A program made the translations under genes and the position numbers. 64,000 bases of DNA from positions 124,001 through 188,000 of the forward strand of contig NZ_CP109150.1 of the NCBI RefSeq assembly GCF_035920365.1, in the 5' to 3' direction. Below the pieces are notes generated by a model. The model was not told the DNA's origin. It did not search any database and was given only the letters and a program-made list of their open reading frames with translations. Shown here piece by piece: positions 41,629-50,744 of this stretch. This DNA is from Micromonospora sp. NBC_01740. GTDB lineage: Bacteria; Actinomycetota; Actinomycetes; Mycobacteriales; Micromonosporaceae. Numbering within the stretch: position 1 is the stretch's first letter; each line of letters starts with the position of its first letter.

Positions 41629-43049
41629 AGCCGTTCAGCGCGGTCGTGCAGCAGGTCCCGGACGTCGTCGATGTCGCCCGGCGAGGTCCGCGAGGCCAGC
41701 CAGTACATGACGCCCGTCGGGATGAAGAAGAGCTGGAAGGCCGCCAGCCCGACGGCGTAGTTCAGCGGCGGCGGAAAGGCCGCCCGCAGGCCGTGGAAGG
41801 CCACCCCCACCAGCCCGTTTCCGGCCGCCCGGCCGACACCGTTGACCAGGTTGCCGAGGCTGTAGACGGTGCCCCGGTGCTCGGGCGGGTTGACGTCGGC
41901 GATCAGGGCGAACCAGTTCGGCGAGTTCGCCGAGGTGAGCGCCAGCGCCACGACGGCGGTGAGCAGGCTCAGCCCGACCGTCGGCTCGGTGAACACGCTG
42001 GTCAGCACCGCCCGCACCACCGCGCTGGCGCCGGCGCCGTCCGGCACGTCGATGCGTACCGGCACGAAGAAGAGGACCAGGTAGAACGGCAGCGCCGCGA
42101 GGATGCCGACCGCCGCGACCAGGGCCCGGCCCCGGGGCGTACGCCGTTGCAGCGCGTCGCCGACCAGCCCGCCCACGATGGAGAGCACCCCGCCGAGCTG
42201 GAACAGGGTGGCGAAGACGCTGCCCACGACCACGGCGGTGGCGGCGGAGTAGCCCTGGTCCTCGGCCCGCTGGGCGAAGAGCACCGGCAGCCAGACCAGC
42301 GACCCGAAGGCAGCCTGGGCGGTGAGGCCCTGGAGGATCAGCCAGCGGTTCGTCCGCCGGCCGAGGATCTTCGGCAGGTCCGCCCGGCTGATCCGGTAGT
42401 CGTACTCGGCGCCGGTGGCGAGCGCGTCGGCCAACTCCGGCTCGCTCTGCCCGCGCCGGATGTCGTAGGTGAACAGGTAGGCGACGGTCGCCGCGACGCC
42501 GACCACGGTCAGCAGCAGGAACGGGCGTCGCCAGTCGGCGGCCCCGAGGAGCCCGCCGACCAGCGTGCCGGCCAGCGTGCCGACGCCCTGCGACAGCCCC
42601 CAGAAGCTCATCACCAGCCCCCGGCGGCGGGGCGAGATCAGGTCGGTGACGACCGAGAAGCCGACCGACCCGACCGCACCCAGGCCGACCGCCGCCAGGA
42701 TCTGCGCCGCCAGGAAGGCGGGATAGTTCGCCGCGACCGCGCTGCCGCCCGTGCCCAGCGCCCAGATGAGGGTGCCGACCATCAGCAGCGGCTTGCGGTT
42801 CGCGCGGTCGCCCACGTACGCCCAGCCCACCGCGGCGACCGCGCTGGCCAGGAAGCTCACGGCGGTGACCAGGCCGAGCAGCCGCTGCGGCACGTCGAAG
42901 GCGGCGGAGATGGGCCCGTACAGCGGGGGCACCAGACCGATCGCCACGTTGTCCAGCGAGGCGAGCAGCACGAAGACCACGACGCTGTAGAACCGGTGCG
43001 TGGGCGTCCCGCCCCGGGCCCGCGCCGGCCCGCCCCTGGTCAAGGTCAT
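41625..43049 (-). CDS. MFS transporter
   Basis: 474 aa with twelve hydrophobic segments. The conserved MFS loop 2-3 motif appears as 'GWAYVGDRANRKPLLMVGTLIWALG', and a second copy of the fold as 'GLVGDALQRRTPRGRALVAAVG'. A central cytoplasmic loop is longer than usual (about residues 190-230). The substrate is unknown; it could be drug or sugar export. It is on the opposite strand from the alpha-glucosidase operon, so a functional link is not implied. Confidence 0.85.
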   Translation of the reverse strand: MTLTRGGPARARGGTPTHRFYSVVVFVLLASLDNVAIGLVPPLYGPISAAFDVPQRLLGLVTAVSFLASAVAAVGWAYVGDRANRKPLLMVGTLIWALGTGGSAVAANYPAFLAAQILAAVGLGAVGSVGFSVVTDLISPRRRGLVMSFWGLSQGVGTLAGTLVGGLLGAADWRRPFLLLTVVGVAATVAYLFTYDIRRGQSEPELADALATGAEYDYRISRADLPKILGRRTNRWLILQGLTAQAAFGSLVWLPVLFAQRAEDQGYSAATAVVVGSVFATLFQLGGVLSIVGGLVGDALQRRTPRGRALVAAVGILAALPFYLVLFFVPVRIDVPDGAGASAVVRAVLTSVFTEPTVGLSLLTAVVALALTSANSPNWFALIADVNPPEHRGTVYSLGNLVNGVGRAAGNGLVGVAFHGLRAAFPPPLNYAVGLAAFQLFFIPTGVMYWLASRTSPGDIDDVRDLLHDRAERL

Positions 43050-43111
43050 GTGCGGCAGCCAACCAGCATCAGGTCACGAGCGGGTGACGACGCGCGGGCG
43101 CGCCGGGGCGC

Positions 43112-44215
43112 TCAGAGATAGCCGCCGATCGCGGGCGGGGCGGTGGGCGCGGCCGGCGTGCCCGCCCGCAGCGCGTACAGCTCGGCGAGGGTCGCGCCCT
43201 GGGGCGGCACCCCCGCCGCCGTGCCCAGCCACCCGGTCGCCTCCCCGTAGGACAGCGGGCCCACCTCGATGCGGGCCAGGCAGCGACCCGGGCGGACCAC
43301 CGCCGGGTGCAGCCGGGACAGGTCCTCGTTCGTGGTGATCGCGACGAGCACGTCGCGCCCCTGCCCGAGCAGCCCGTCGGTGAGGTTGAGCAGCCGGGAC
43401 AGGGCCTGCCCGGCGGCCTGCTTCGCCTCGCCCCGGATCAGCTCGTCACAGTCCTCCAGGATGAGCAGCCGCCACCGGCGGCCCGTCCCCGGCTCGCCGT
43501 CCTCGTCCCCGACCGCCACCTCGGACAGGTACGCCGTGTCCGCGAAGAGCACGTCCGGGTCGAGCACGGCGTCGACCTGGCACCAGTCGCGCCACTGGCG
43601 GGCGAGGGCGCGCAGCGCGGTGGTCTTTCCCGTCCCGGGCGCCCCGTGCAGCAGCACCAGCCGGCCGGAGAGGCGCTCCGGGGTGGTCGCCATCAGCTCG
43701 TCGAGCGCGTCGCGTGCCGCGGCGGCGTAGTTCGGCCGGATCGCCGCCCACTCCGGCGCGGCGATGGAGCGTACGTCGCGCTGGCTGCCCCGGCGGGGGT
43801 TCTGGTGCCAGAAGCCGATCCGGCCGGCGCCCGGATCCTCCGGTTCGGCGGCGCCGTCGACGATCCGGTCCAGGGCCGGCCGGCCCACCTCCTCCGAGAT
43901 CGCCGTGACCGTCACCTCCGCGCCGCGCCCCTTCCAGGTGACCACCCGGGCCGTCCAGCCGTCGCCGGCCAGCAGGCGGGACAGCTGGCGGTTCTCCACC
44001 GCCGTGCGGAGCAGTCGCCCGTCCGGGGCGGTCAGCGGCGCGTCGGGGCGCACCCGGGAGAGCCGGACGGTGTGCGACCACGGGTGGCGGCCGGTGACGA
44101 AGTCCGCCAGGACCAGCGCGTCGATGACGTCGCAGGGGGTGTCCGCGTCGTCGTACTGGAGCATCGAGGGAATGCCGGTGCCGGGCGCCTCGTCCGCTTC
44201 GGGGGTGGTTCGCAT
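43112..44215 (-). CDS. DUF5925/AAA-type ATPase
   Basis: 367 aa, ATG at 44215. N-terminal half resembles the DUF5925 domain. The AAA core has Walker A 'LLHGAPGTGKTTALRALARQW', Walker B 'LLILEDCDELI', sensor-1 'LVAITTNEDLSRLHPAVVRPGRC' and an arginine-finger-like 'RPGRCLARIEVGP'. ATP-driven remodelling of an unknown partner is likely. I recall this architecture in many actinobacteria without a defined role. Confidence 0.8.
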   Translation of the reverse strand: MRTTPEADEAPGTGIPSMLQYDDADTPCDVIDALVLADFVTGRHPWSHTVRLSRVRPDAPLTAPDGRLLRTAVENRQLSRLLAGDGWTARVVTWKGRGAEVTVTAISEEVGRPALDRIVDGAAEPEDPGAGRIGFWHQNPRRGSQRDVRSIAAPEWAAIRPNYAAAARDALDELMATTPERLSGRLVLLHGAPGTGKTTALRALARQWRDWCQVDAVLDPDVLFADTAYLSEVAVGDEDGEPGTGRRWRLLILEDCDELIRGEAKQAAGQALSRLLNLTDGLLGQGRDVLVAITTNEDLSRLHPAVVRPGRCLARIEVGPLSYGEATGWLGTAAGVPPQGATLAELYALRAGTPAAPTAPPAIGGYL

Positions 44216-44255
44216 CCGTCGATGATCGCGAGCCGGGGCGCGCCCGTACAGTCCT

Positions 44256-45707
44256 TTACCCCGCCACGGCGTCGACCCGGTCGAGGAAGTGCTCGCGGGC
44301 GGCGGCGTACCGCTGCCGGATGGCGGGGACGGGGGCGGCGGCGTACTCCTCGGTGCCGTGGACGGACCACGTGGGGGGCGCCGCGCCGCCCAGGGCGACC
44401 CACGCGGCCTGGCGGGCGGCGCCGTCGGCGACGTACTCGCCGGGCGGCGGGACGACCACCGGCACGCCGAGGACCTGCGGCGCGATGCGGCGCACCGCCG
44501 CCGAGCGGGCGCCCCCGCCGACCAGGATCACCCGGCGCACGGCGGCGCCCTGGGCGGTGAGCGCGTCGAGGCCGTCGGCGAGGGCGCAGAGCAACCCCTC
44601 GACGGCGGCGCGCGCCAGGTGGGCGGCCGTCGAGGTGCGCAGGGTCAGCCCGTGCACGGCCCCGGACGCCAGTGGCCGGTCGGGCGTCCGCTCGCCCTCC
44701 AGATAGGGCACCATGACCAGCCCGTCCGCGCCGGCGGGGGCGGAGAGCGCCAGCCGGGCCAGCTCGTCCAGGTCGACCCGGAGCATCGCCGCCGCGGCGT
44801 CGAGCACCCGCGCGGCGTTGAGCGTGCAGACCAGGGGCAGGAAGCGGCCGGTGGCGTCGGCGAAGCCGGCGACCGTGCCGCTCGGGTCGGCGGCCGGGGC
44901 GTCGGCGACGCTGAACACGGTGCCGGAGGTGCCGATCGAGACGACGACGTCGCCCGGGCCCGCGCCGACGCCGAGCGCGGCGGCGGCGTTGTCCCCGGTG
45001 CCGGGGCCGAGCACCGCCCCACCGGCGGGCAGGCCCGGCAGGGCGTCGGGGCGTACGGCGCCCGCCGGCTCCGCCGGGCCGAGCACGGTCGGCACGTGCG
45101 GGCGCCGGCCGAACGCCCGCTCCAGCAGGTCGAGGCGGTAGTCGCCGGTGGCCGGGGACCAGTAGCCGGTGCCGCTGGCGTCGCCCCGGTCGGTGCGCAG
45201 CGCTGGCAGGCCCGGCGCGCCCGCCAGCCGCCAGGTCAGCCAGTCGTGCGGCAGGCAGACCGCCGCCACCCGGGCCGCGTGTGCCGGCTCGTGCCGGGCC
45301 AGCCAGCGCAGCTTGGTGACGGTGAAGCTGGCGACCGGCACGCTGCCCACCGCGTCGGCCCAGAAGCGGCGGCCGGCCTCCCCGCCGCCGGCCTCCTCGA
45401 CCAGCTCGGCGGCGGCCCCGGCGGAACGGGTGTCGTTCCACAGCAGCGCCGGCCGGACCACGTCGCCCGCCTCGTCGAGGCACACCATGCCGTGCTGCTG
45501 GCCGGCGACGGAGACCGCCGCCACGTCGGCCAGCCCGCCGGCGGCGCCGACCGCCGCGCCCAGCGCGGTCCACCACGCCGCCGGGTCGACCTCGGTGCCG
45601 TCCGGGTGCGGCGCCCGGCCCTGCCGGAGCAGGGCGCCGGTCTCCGCGTCCCGGACGACGACCTTGCAGGACTGGGTCGAGGAGTCGACCCCCGCGACGA
45701 TCGGCAT
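44256..45707 (-). CDS. xylB: Xylulokinase
   Basis: 483 aa from the ATG at 45707, 11 bases after the xylA stop. FGGY-kinase signatures: '[22 protein letters not shown]', '[17 protein letters not shown]', 'LWNDTRS', '[30 protein letters not shown]' and '[31 protein letters not shown]'. It phosphorylates D-xylulose with ATP to enter the pentose phosphate pathway. Coupled with xylA under the divergent xyl control region. Confidence 0.95.
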   Translation of the reverse strand: MPIVAGVDSSTQSCKVVVRDAETGALLRQGRAPHPDGTEVDPAAWWTALGAAVGAAGGLADVAAVSVAGQQHGMVCLDEAGDVVRPALLWNDTRSAGAAAELVEEAGGGEAGRRFWADAVGSVPVASFTVTKLRWLARHEPAHAARVAAVCLPHDWLTWRLAGAPGLPALRTDRGDASGTGYWSPATGDYRLDLLERAFGRRPHVPTVLGPAEPAGAVRPDALPGLPAGGAVLGPGTGDNAAAALGVGAGPGDVVVSIGTSGTVFSVADAPAADPSGTVAGFADATGRFLPLVCTLNAARVLDAAAAMLRVDLDELARLALSAPAGADGLVMVPYLEGERTPDRPLASGAVHGLTLRTSTAAHLARAAVEGLLCALADGLDALTAQGAAVRRVILVGGGARSAAVRRIAPQVLGVPVVVPPPGEYVADGAARQAAWVALGGAAPPTWSVHGTEEYAAAPVPAIRQRYAAAREHFLDRVDAVAG

Positions 45708-45718
45708 CTCCGGCGGCC

Positions 45719-46906
45719 TCAGCGGGCGCCGAGCAGGTGCTCGACGGCGAGCTGGTTGAGCCGGACGAAACCGAAGCCCTTCGCGGCGGCCCCGTCGACG
45801 TCGAACTCCTCGAACGCGGAGCGGTCGGCGAGCAGGTCGGCGTAGCCCTCGCCCGGCGCCAGCGTCGGCGTGCCCAGGTCGGCGACCCGGCTCGCGGCCA
45901 GCGCCTCGGCGACCTCCGGGTCCGCCCGGAACGCCGCCGCCCGTTCCTTGAGCAGCAGGTAGGTGCGCATGTTCGCCTCCGCCGACGCCCAGACGCCGGT
46001 CATGTCCTCGGTGCGCGAGGGCTTGTAGTCGAAGTGCCGGGGGCCGTCGTAGGCGGGCCCGCCGCCGGGGCCGCCGTGCTCCAGCAGGTCGACCAGGGCG
46101 AACGCGTTCAGCAGGTCGCCGTGGCCGAAGACGAGGTCCTGGTCGTACTTGACGCCGCGCTGGCCGTTGAGGTCGATGTGGAACAGCTTGCCCTGCCAGA
46201 GCGCCTGGGCGATGCCGTGGGCGAAGTTCAGGCCGGCCATCTGCTCGTGCCCCACCTCCGGGTTGAGCCCGACCAGCTCGGGGCGGGCCAGGGTGGAGAT
46301 GAAGGCCAGGGCGTGCCCGACGGTGGGCAGGAGGATGTCGCCGCGCGGCTCGTTCGGCTTGGGCTCGATGGCGAAGCGCAGGTCGTAGCCGGAGTCGACG
46401 ACGTACTGGCAGAGCAGGTCGACGGCCTCCCGGTAGCGGTCCAGCGCGGCCCGGACGTCCTTGGCGAGGTCGTACTCGGCGCCCTCCCGGCCGCCCCACA
46501 TCACGAAGGTGCGGGCGCCCAGCTCGGCGGCGAGGTCGACGTTGCGCAGCACCTTGCGCAGCGCGTAGCGCCGGACGTCGCGGTCGTTGCTGGTGAAGCC
46601 GCCGTCCTTGAAGACCGGGTGGGTGAAGAGGTTGGTGGTCACCATCGGGACCGCCAGGCCGGTCTCGTCGAGCGCCTTGCGGAAGCGGGCCACGTGCTGG
46701 TCGCGGGTGGCGGCGTCCGCGCCGAAGGGCACCAGGTCGTCGTCGTGGAACGTGATCCCGTACGCGCCGAGTTCGGCGAGCCGGTGCACCGCCTCGACCG
46801 GGTCCAGCTCGGGGCGGGTGGCGTCGCCGAACGGGTCGCGGGCCTGCCAGCCCACCGTCCAGAGGCCGAAGGAGAACTTGTCGGCGGGGGTGGGACGGGG
46901 TGCCAT
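45719..46906 (-). CDS. xylA: Xylose isomerase
   Basis: 395 aa, the size of the short (group I) actinobacterial enzymes. Key residues: catalytic His in '[15 protein letters not shown]', '[13 protein letters not shown]', '[27 protein letters not shown]' (metal Glu), '[24 protein letters not shown]' (Glu/His), '[29 protein letters not shown]' and '[11 protein letters not shown]'. It interconverts D-xylose and D-xylulose (and glucose/fructose). Ribosome site GGAGG; strong promoter at 46950-46978. First gene of the xylA-xylB operon, opposite the ROK repressor. Confidence 0.96.
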   Translation of the reverse strand: MAPRPTPADKFSFGLWTVGWQARDPFGDATRPELDPVEAVHRLAELGAYGITFHDDDLVPFGADAATRDQHVARFRKALDETGLAVPMVTTNLFTHPVFKDGGFTSNDRDVRRYALRKVLRNVDLAAELGARTFVMWGGREGAEYDLAKDVRAALDRYREAVDLLCQYVVDSGYDLRFAIEPKPNEPRGDILLPTVGHALAFISTLARPELVGLNPEVGHEQMAGLNFAHGIAQALWQGKLFHIDLNGQRGVKYDQDLVFGHGDLLNAFALVDLLEHGGPGGGPAYDGPRHFDYKPSRTEDMTGVWASAEANMRTYLLLKERAAAFRADPEVAEALAASRVADLGTPTLAPGEGYADLLADRSAFEEFDVDGAAAKGFGFVRLNQLAVEHLLGAR

Positions 46907-46934
46907 GGCAGACCTCCGAGGTGTCGTCCGCTAT

Positions 46935-46957
46935 TTGTTCAGTGGTTGAATTATTTG
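46935..46957. promoter_or_regulatory. Candidate XylR operator between xylA and xylR
   Basis: An AT-rich island in otherwise high-GC DNA. It includes the inverted repeat TTCA-GTGGT-TGAA (46939-46951 region) and two TATTTG copies 20 bases apart (46932 and 46952). It overlaps the -10 region of the xylA promoter and the -35 of the xylR promoter, so one bound repressor could control both genes. Confidence 0.6.
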
Positions 46958-46975
46958 GCGGGCCTGTGGCAGTGT
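46946..46975 (+). promoter_or_regulatory. Promoter of the ROK regulator, leaderless
   Basis: TTGAAT (46946-46951), an 18-base spacer, CAGTGT (46970-46975). Seven bases on is 46982, the G of the GTG start, so transcription probably begins at the start codon. This matches the lack of a clear ribosome site. Confidence 0.5.
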
Positions 46976-46978
46976 CAA
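46950..46978 (-). promoter_or_regulatory. Strong promoter of xylA
   Basis: On the minus strand TTGACA (46973-46978) is followed by a 17-base spacer and AATAAT (46950-46955), one base from consensus in each comparison. It is the best sigma-70 match in the window. The predicted start site, near 46943, lies inside the candidate operator. Confidence 0.75.
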
Positions 46979-46981
46979 GGG

Positions 46982-48220
46982 GTGACCCGACCCGACGCCC
47001 CGCCCGGACCGGTGCGGCAGGGCAGCCTGCGCGAGTGGAACCTCGCCGTGGTGCTCGGCCGGATCGCCGCCGCCGACCGCCCGCCCTCCCGGGCCGAGCT
47101 GGCCGCCGGCACCGGCCTCACCCGGGCCACCGTCTCGGCCGTGGTGGAGAACCTGCTCGCCGGCCGGTTGGTCGCCGAGTCGGAGCCGACGCCCCGGACC
47201 GGCGCGGGACGGCCCTCACGGGGCCTGGTGCTCGCCACGGACGGCCCGGCCGGGCTCGGCCTGGAGGTCAACGTCGACTACCTGGCCGCCTGCGTGGTCG
47301 ACCTCGCCGGCCGGGTCCGCCACCACACCGTGCACCGCGCCGACCTGCGGCCCGTCTCCCCCGCCGAGGCGCTCGCCCGGCTGGCCGACCTGGCCGCCCG
47401 CGCCCGCGCCGACGCCGCCCGCGAGGGGCTCACCCTGGCCGGCGCCGCCCTCGCGGTGCCCGGCCTGGTCGACGACGCCGGCCTGGTCCGTCTCGCCCCG
47501 AACCTCGGCTGGCGCGACGTGCCCGTCCCCGCGCTGCTCGCCGAGGGGCCGCCGCTGACCGCGCACGTCGACGGCGTACCGCCGCTGGTGGTCGACAACG
47601 AGGCCAACCTCGCCGCGCTGGGCGAGCTGCACGCCGGGCCGGCGGGTCGGGCCAGCTTCCTGCACATCTCCGGCGAGGTCGGCATCGGCGCCGGGATCGT
47701 GCTCGACGGAGCCCTGTTCCGGGGCGCACGCGGCTGGAGCGGGGAGATCGGTCACCTCTCGATCCGGCCCGACGGCCCGCCCTGCCGGTGCGGCGGGCGG
47801 GGCTGCCTGGAGACGTACACCGGTCAGGAGGCGATCCTCGCCGCGGCCGGCCTCGCCGGCGCGGACCTGCCGGCGGACACCGCGACGACCCGGCTGGCCG
47901 AGCTGGCCGGGGCCGGCGACCCGGGCGCGCTGCGGGCCCTGGCCGAGGCCGGCACCGCCCTGGGGGTCGCCGTCGCCGGCGTGGTGAACCTGCTGGACCT
48001 GGACACCGTGGTGCTCGGCGGCGGGTACGCCCCGCTGGCGCCGTGGCTGCGCCCGCCGGTGCTCGCCGAGATCTCCCGGCGGGTGCTCACCGCGGCCTGG
48101 TCGCCGGTCACCGTCCGCCCGGCGTCCCTCGGCGCCGCCGCCGCGGCCGTCGGCGGGGCCGGCTCGGTGGTACGCCGCATCCTGGCGCGCCCGGCCGGCT
48201 GGCTGGCCCGGGCGGCCTGA
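46982..48220 (+). CDS. xylR: ROK-family xylose repressor
   Basis: 412 aa. N-terminal winged HTH '[55 protein letters not shown]' and a ROK sugar-binding domain with the cysteine zinc motif '[25 protein letters not shown]' and kinase-like '[18 protein letters not shown]'. Placement opposite xylA indicates that it represses xylAB and is relieved by xylose. Kinase activity is not expected, because repressor-type ROK proteins lose it. The start codon GTG 46982 coincides with the predicted transcription start. Confidence 0.9.
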   Translation: MTRPDAPPGPVRQGSLREWNLAVVLGRIAAADRPPSRAELAAGTGLTRATVSAVVENLLAGRLVAESEPTPRTGAGRPSRGLVLATDGPAGLGLEVNVDYLAACVVDLAGRVRHHTVHRADLRPVSPAEALARLADLAARARADAAREGLTLAGAALAVPGLVDDAGLVRLAPNLGWRDVPVPALLAEGPPLTAHVDGVPPLVVDNEANLAALGELHAGPAGRASFLHISGEVGIGAGIVLDGALFRGARGWSGEIGHLSIRPDGPPCRCGGRGCLETYTGQEAILAAAGLAGADLPADTATTRLAELAGAGDPGALRALAEAGTALGVAVAGVVNLLDLDTVVLGGGYAPLAPWLRPPVLAEISRRVLTAAWSPVTVRPASLGAAAAAVGGAGSVVRRILARPAGWLARAA

Positions 48221-48306
48221 GCCGGATTCCCCCGGGGGCGGCGTCGCCCCGCCTCGGTACGCTTGTCCCGAGGCAACAACCCCCATCCGAGGAGAGCACG
48301 ACCAGC

Positions 48307-48351
48307 ATGCGCACAGGTCGACCGACCGGGGCGCCCGGCGAGCGGCGGTGA
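48307..48351 (+). CDS. Short upstream reading frame coupled to the phosphatase start
   Basis: 14 codons, MRTGRPTGAPGERR, ATG at 48307 with a GAGGAGAG ribosome site about 10 bases upstream. Its TGA (48349-48351) overlaps the GTG (48348) of the next gene as GTGA. That is the form of a coupled leader; it may set translation of the phosphatase. Conservation was not checked. Confidence 0.45.
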   Translation: MRTGRPTGAPGERR

Positions 48352-50018
48352 CCACCGTTCCCGGGGGCGGTGGCACGCGCCCGGCCGACGGCGGGCAGCC
48401 CGCCCGCTTCCGCTCCGGCCTCTCCCCCGACCCCGCGCGCCCGGTCGACTCCCGGCTGACCCGGGAGGTGCTCGACGGGCTCACCGAGGCGGTCGTGACG
48501 GCCGACCGGGCGGGGCTGGTGACCCTGGTCAACGCGATGGCGACCGCCCTCCTCCCCGAGCTCGTGCCCGGCACCGACCTGCGCACCTGTCCGATACCAG
48601 CCATGGCCCGGTCGGTGAGGGCCGGGGCGGACAGCTTCGACGCCGAACACGGCGGTCGCCGGCTGCGGGGCGTACGACGCGACCTGGCCGACGGGCGGCA
48701 CGCCTGGTACGTGCGGGACGTCACCGAGGAACACGCGCGCACCGAGGCGCTCGGCGTCGAGCGGTCCCGGACGACGTTCCTCGCCCAGGCCGGCAGCCGC
48801 CTCGGGCTGTCGCTCCAGCGCGAGCAGACGCTGCGGACCGCCACGACCCTGCCCGTCCCCTACCTGGCCGACCTGGCCATGGTGGTCCACCTGCCGCCCC
48901 CGCCCGCCGAGGGCCAGCCGCACTGGATCCGGTACGACGGGGTCGATCCCGCCCCGGCGACCGGGCTGGCGACCTGGTCGCTGACCGGCTCGCTGCCCGG
49001 CCTGGCCGAGGCGCTGGCCGGGCACGCGGCCAACCCGGCCCCGTGGCCGGATCAGGAGACGGCCGGCCTGTCCTCCGTGCTTCCGCCCGGCTTCGGCCGG
49101 CCCGGCACCGTGCTGGTCAGCCCCATGCGGGGCGCCGGACGCACCACCGGAGCCCTGGTGCTGGTCCGTCGTGCCGGGCGGGCCGGCTTCGCCGGGCGCG
49201 ACGTCGAGCTGGCCCGGGAGTTCGCCGCCCGCGCGGGCGCGGCCCTCGGCGCCGCCGAACTCTACGGCGAACAGGTCCACCTGGCGCGGGTGTTGCAGAA
49301 CAGCCTGCTCCCGCCCGACCTGCCGGCCGTGCCGGGCGCCACCCTCGCCGGCGGGTACCGGGCGGCCGGGGACCGGCTGCGCATCGGCGGCGACTTCTAC
49401 GACGTCTTCCCCATCCCGGGAGGCGCGATCTTCGCCCTCGGGGACGTGGCCGGCAAGGGCGTCGGCGCGGCCGTCCTCACCGGGCGGGTCCGCCAGTCCC
49501 TGCGGACCCTGCGCCTGGTCGAGCAACGGCCGCTGGAGTTGATGCGGCTGCTCGACCAGGCGCTTCTCGACTCCCCGGACGCGGCCCGCCGCAGCCAGTT
49601 CACCACCCTGCTGCTCGGCACCCTCCACGCCGCGCCCGGCGGCGGGTGCACCGTCCGGATCGCCGGCGGCGGCCACCCGTCCCCGCTGCTGGTCCGGGCC
49701 GACGGTGAGGTCGCCCCGGTCGCGGTCGGCGGGATGCCGGTGGGCGCGCTGGCCACCGCCCGGTTCGCCGAGGCGGAGCTGTGCCTCGGCCCCGGCGAGC
49801 TGCTGCTCGCGTACACCGACGGGGTCGTGGAGGCGCGCGGCGGCCCCGGCGGCCAGGAGATGTTCGGCGAGGAGCGGCTGCGCGCGGCGCTGGCCTCGGC
49901 CGCCGGGTTGGCCCCGGCCGCGCTGGTCGACCGGCTCCTCGACGCCGTCGACGAGTGGCTCGACGGGCAGAGCCAGGACGACATCGCGATGTTGGCCGTC
50001 GCGGCGGCAGCGCCCTGA
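48348..50018 (+). CDS. SpoIIE-type PP2C phosphatase with GAF domain
   Basis: 556 aa, GTG at 48348. An N-terminal PAS-like segment ('LDGLTEAVVTADRAGLVTLVNAMATALLPELVPG'), a GAF-like middle domain ('LVSPMRGAGRTTGALVLVRRAGRAGFAGRDVELAREFAARAGAAL'), then a complete PP2C domain: 'LRIGGDFYDVFPI', 'FALGDVAGKGVGAAVLTGRVRQSLRTL', 'LLAYTDGVVEARG' and 'QDDIAMLAVAA'. Metal-binding aspartates are all present. Likely dephosphorylates an anti-anti-sigma or similar partner in a stress pathway. The partner is not in the window. Confidence 0.9.
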   Translation: MTTVPGGGGTRPADGGQPARFRSGLSPDPARPVDSRLTREVLDGLTEAVVTADRAGLVTLVNAMATALLPELVPGTDLRTCPIPAMARSVRAGADSFDAEHGGRRLRGVRRDLADGRHAWYVRDVTEEHARTEALGVERSRTTFLAQAGSRLGLSLQREQTLRTATTLPVPYLADLAMVVHLPPPPAEGQPHWIRYDGVDPAPATGLATWSLTGSLPGLAEALAGHAANPAPWPDQETAGLSSVLPPGFGRPGTVLVSPMRGAGRTTGALVLVRRAGRAGFAGRDVELAREFAARAGAALGAAELYGEQVHLARVLQNSLLPPDLPAVPGATLAGGYRAAGDRLRIGGDFYDVFPIPGGAIFALGDVAGKGVGAAVLTGRVRQSLRTLRLVEQRPLELMRLLDQALLDSPDAARRSQFTTLLLGTLHAAPGGGCTVRIAGGGHPSPLLVRADGEVAPVAVGGMPVGALATARFAEAELCLGPGELLLAYTDGVVEARGGPGGQEMFGEERLRAALASAAGLAPAALVDRLLDAVDEWLDGQSQDDIAMLAVAAAAP

Positions 50019-50114
50019 CCGGCCGAACCGTCGCAGCCGGCTGTCCGCCGGCCGCGCCCGATCCTTCGGCGAACCCCGTCGACGCGGGGAACCCGTGTGC
50101 CCGCTCCGGCCGGG

Positions 50115-50687
50115 TCAGGCCGTCCTGGCCACCCGCGGCCCGTTCCCCGGCTGCTCCTGCGCCGGTAGGCCGACCGGGCGCTCCCGCGGCACCGCCGGCC
50201 AGGGGCCGGCCGCCTCGACGGACTGCACGGAGGCGTTCCGGTGCCGTGCCGCCTCGTCGAACTCCCGCATGCCCCGCAGGAGAGCCTGCCGCCCCTCGGC
50301 GGTCATGTCGGCGAGGATCGCCGCGAGCTGCTGGCGCCGGTCGTCCCGCAGCTCGGCGAGGAGCCGGCGGGACTCCGGGGTCAGGTGCAGCGAGATCTCC
50401 CGCCGGTCGAAGCGGCCGGGCTCCCGTTCCAGCATGCCCGCCGCCACCAGGCGGTCGCAGAGCCGGCTGGCGGAGGAGAGCAGCATGTCGAGCCCGGTGG
50501 CCAGGCCGCGGAGGTTGATCCCCTCGTGCTGCTCGACCAGCATGATCGCGCGCAACTGCGCGCCGGAGACGCGACTGGTCGTCCGCTCCCGCGCGGCCTC
50601 CCAGACCGTCAGCAGGGCGTCGGCCACCGCGTCGAGCTCGACGGCCATACTCGTCTCGGGTCCGGAGGGACCGTGCACATCCGCCAT
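50115..50687 (-). CDS. MarR-like transcriptional regulator
   Basis: 190 aa; I use the ATG at 50687, with 50648 as an alternative. The winged-helix region 'AIMLVEQHEGINLRGLATGLDMLLSSASRLCDRLVAAGMLEREPGRFDRREISLHLTPESRRLLAEL' has the MarR pattern, including a DRR wing. The C-terminal tail ('VPRERPVGLPAQEQPGNGPRVARTA') is disordered. It is divergent from, and 57 bases away from, a SpoIIE-like phosphatase gene, which it may regulate. Confidence 0.8.
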   Translation of the reverse strand: MADVHGPSGPETSMAVELDAVADALLTVWEAARERTTSRVSGAQLRAIMLVEQHEGINLRGLATGLDMLLSSASRLCDRLVAAGMLEREPGRFDRREISLHLTPESRRLLAELRDDRRQQLAAILADMTAEGRQALLRGMREFDEAARHRNASVQSVEAAGPWPAVPRERPVGLPAQEQPGNGPRVARTA

Positions 50688-50744
50688 GGTGGGCCCGAGA
50701 CTACTCCGAATCCCCAAGTCTGGGCTCGTGACGAGGGAGCGATG

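Noticed and set aside
41625-44215. MFS transporter and AAA ATPase as parts of the alpha-glucoside operon.
   Set aside because: They are on the opposite strand, separated by a strong bidirectional terminator.
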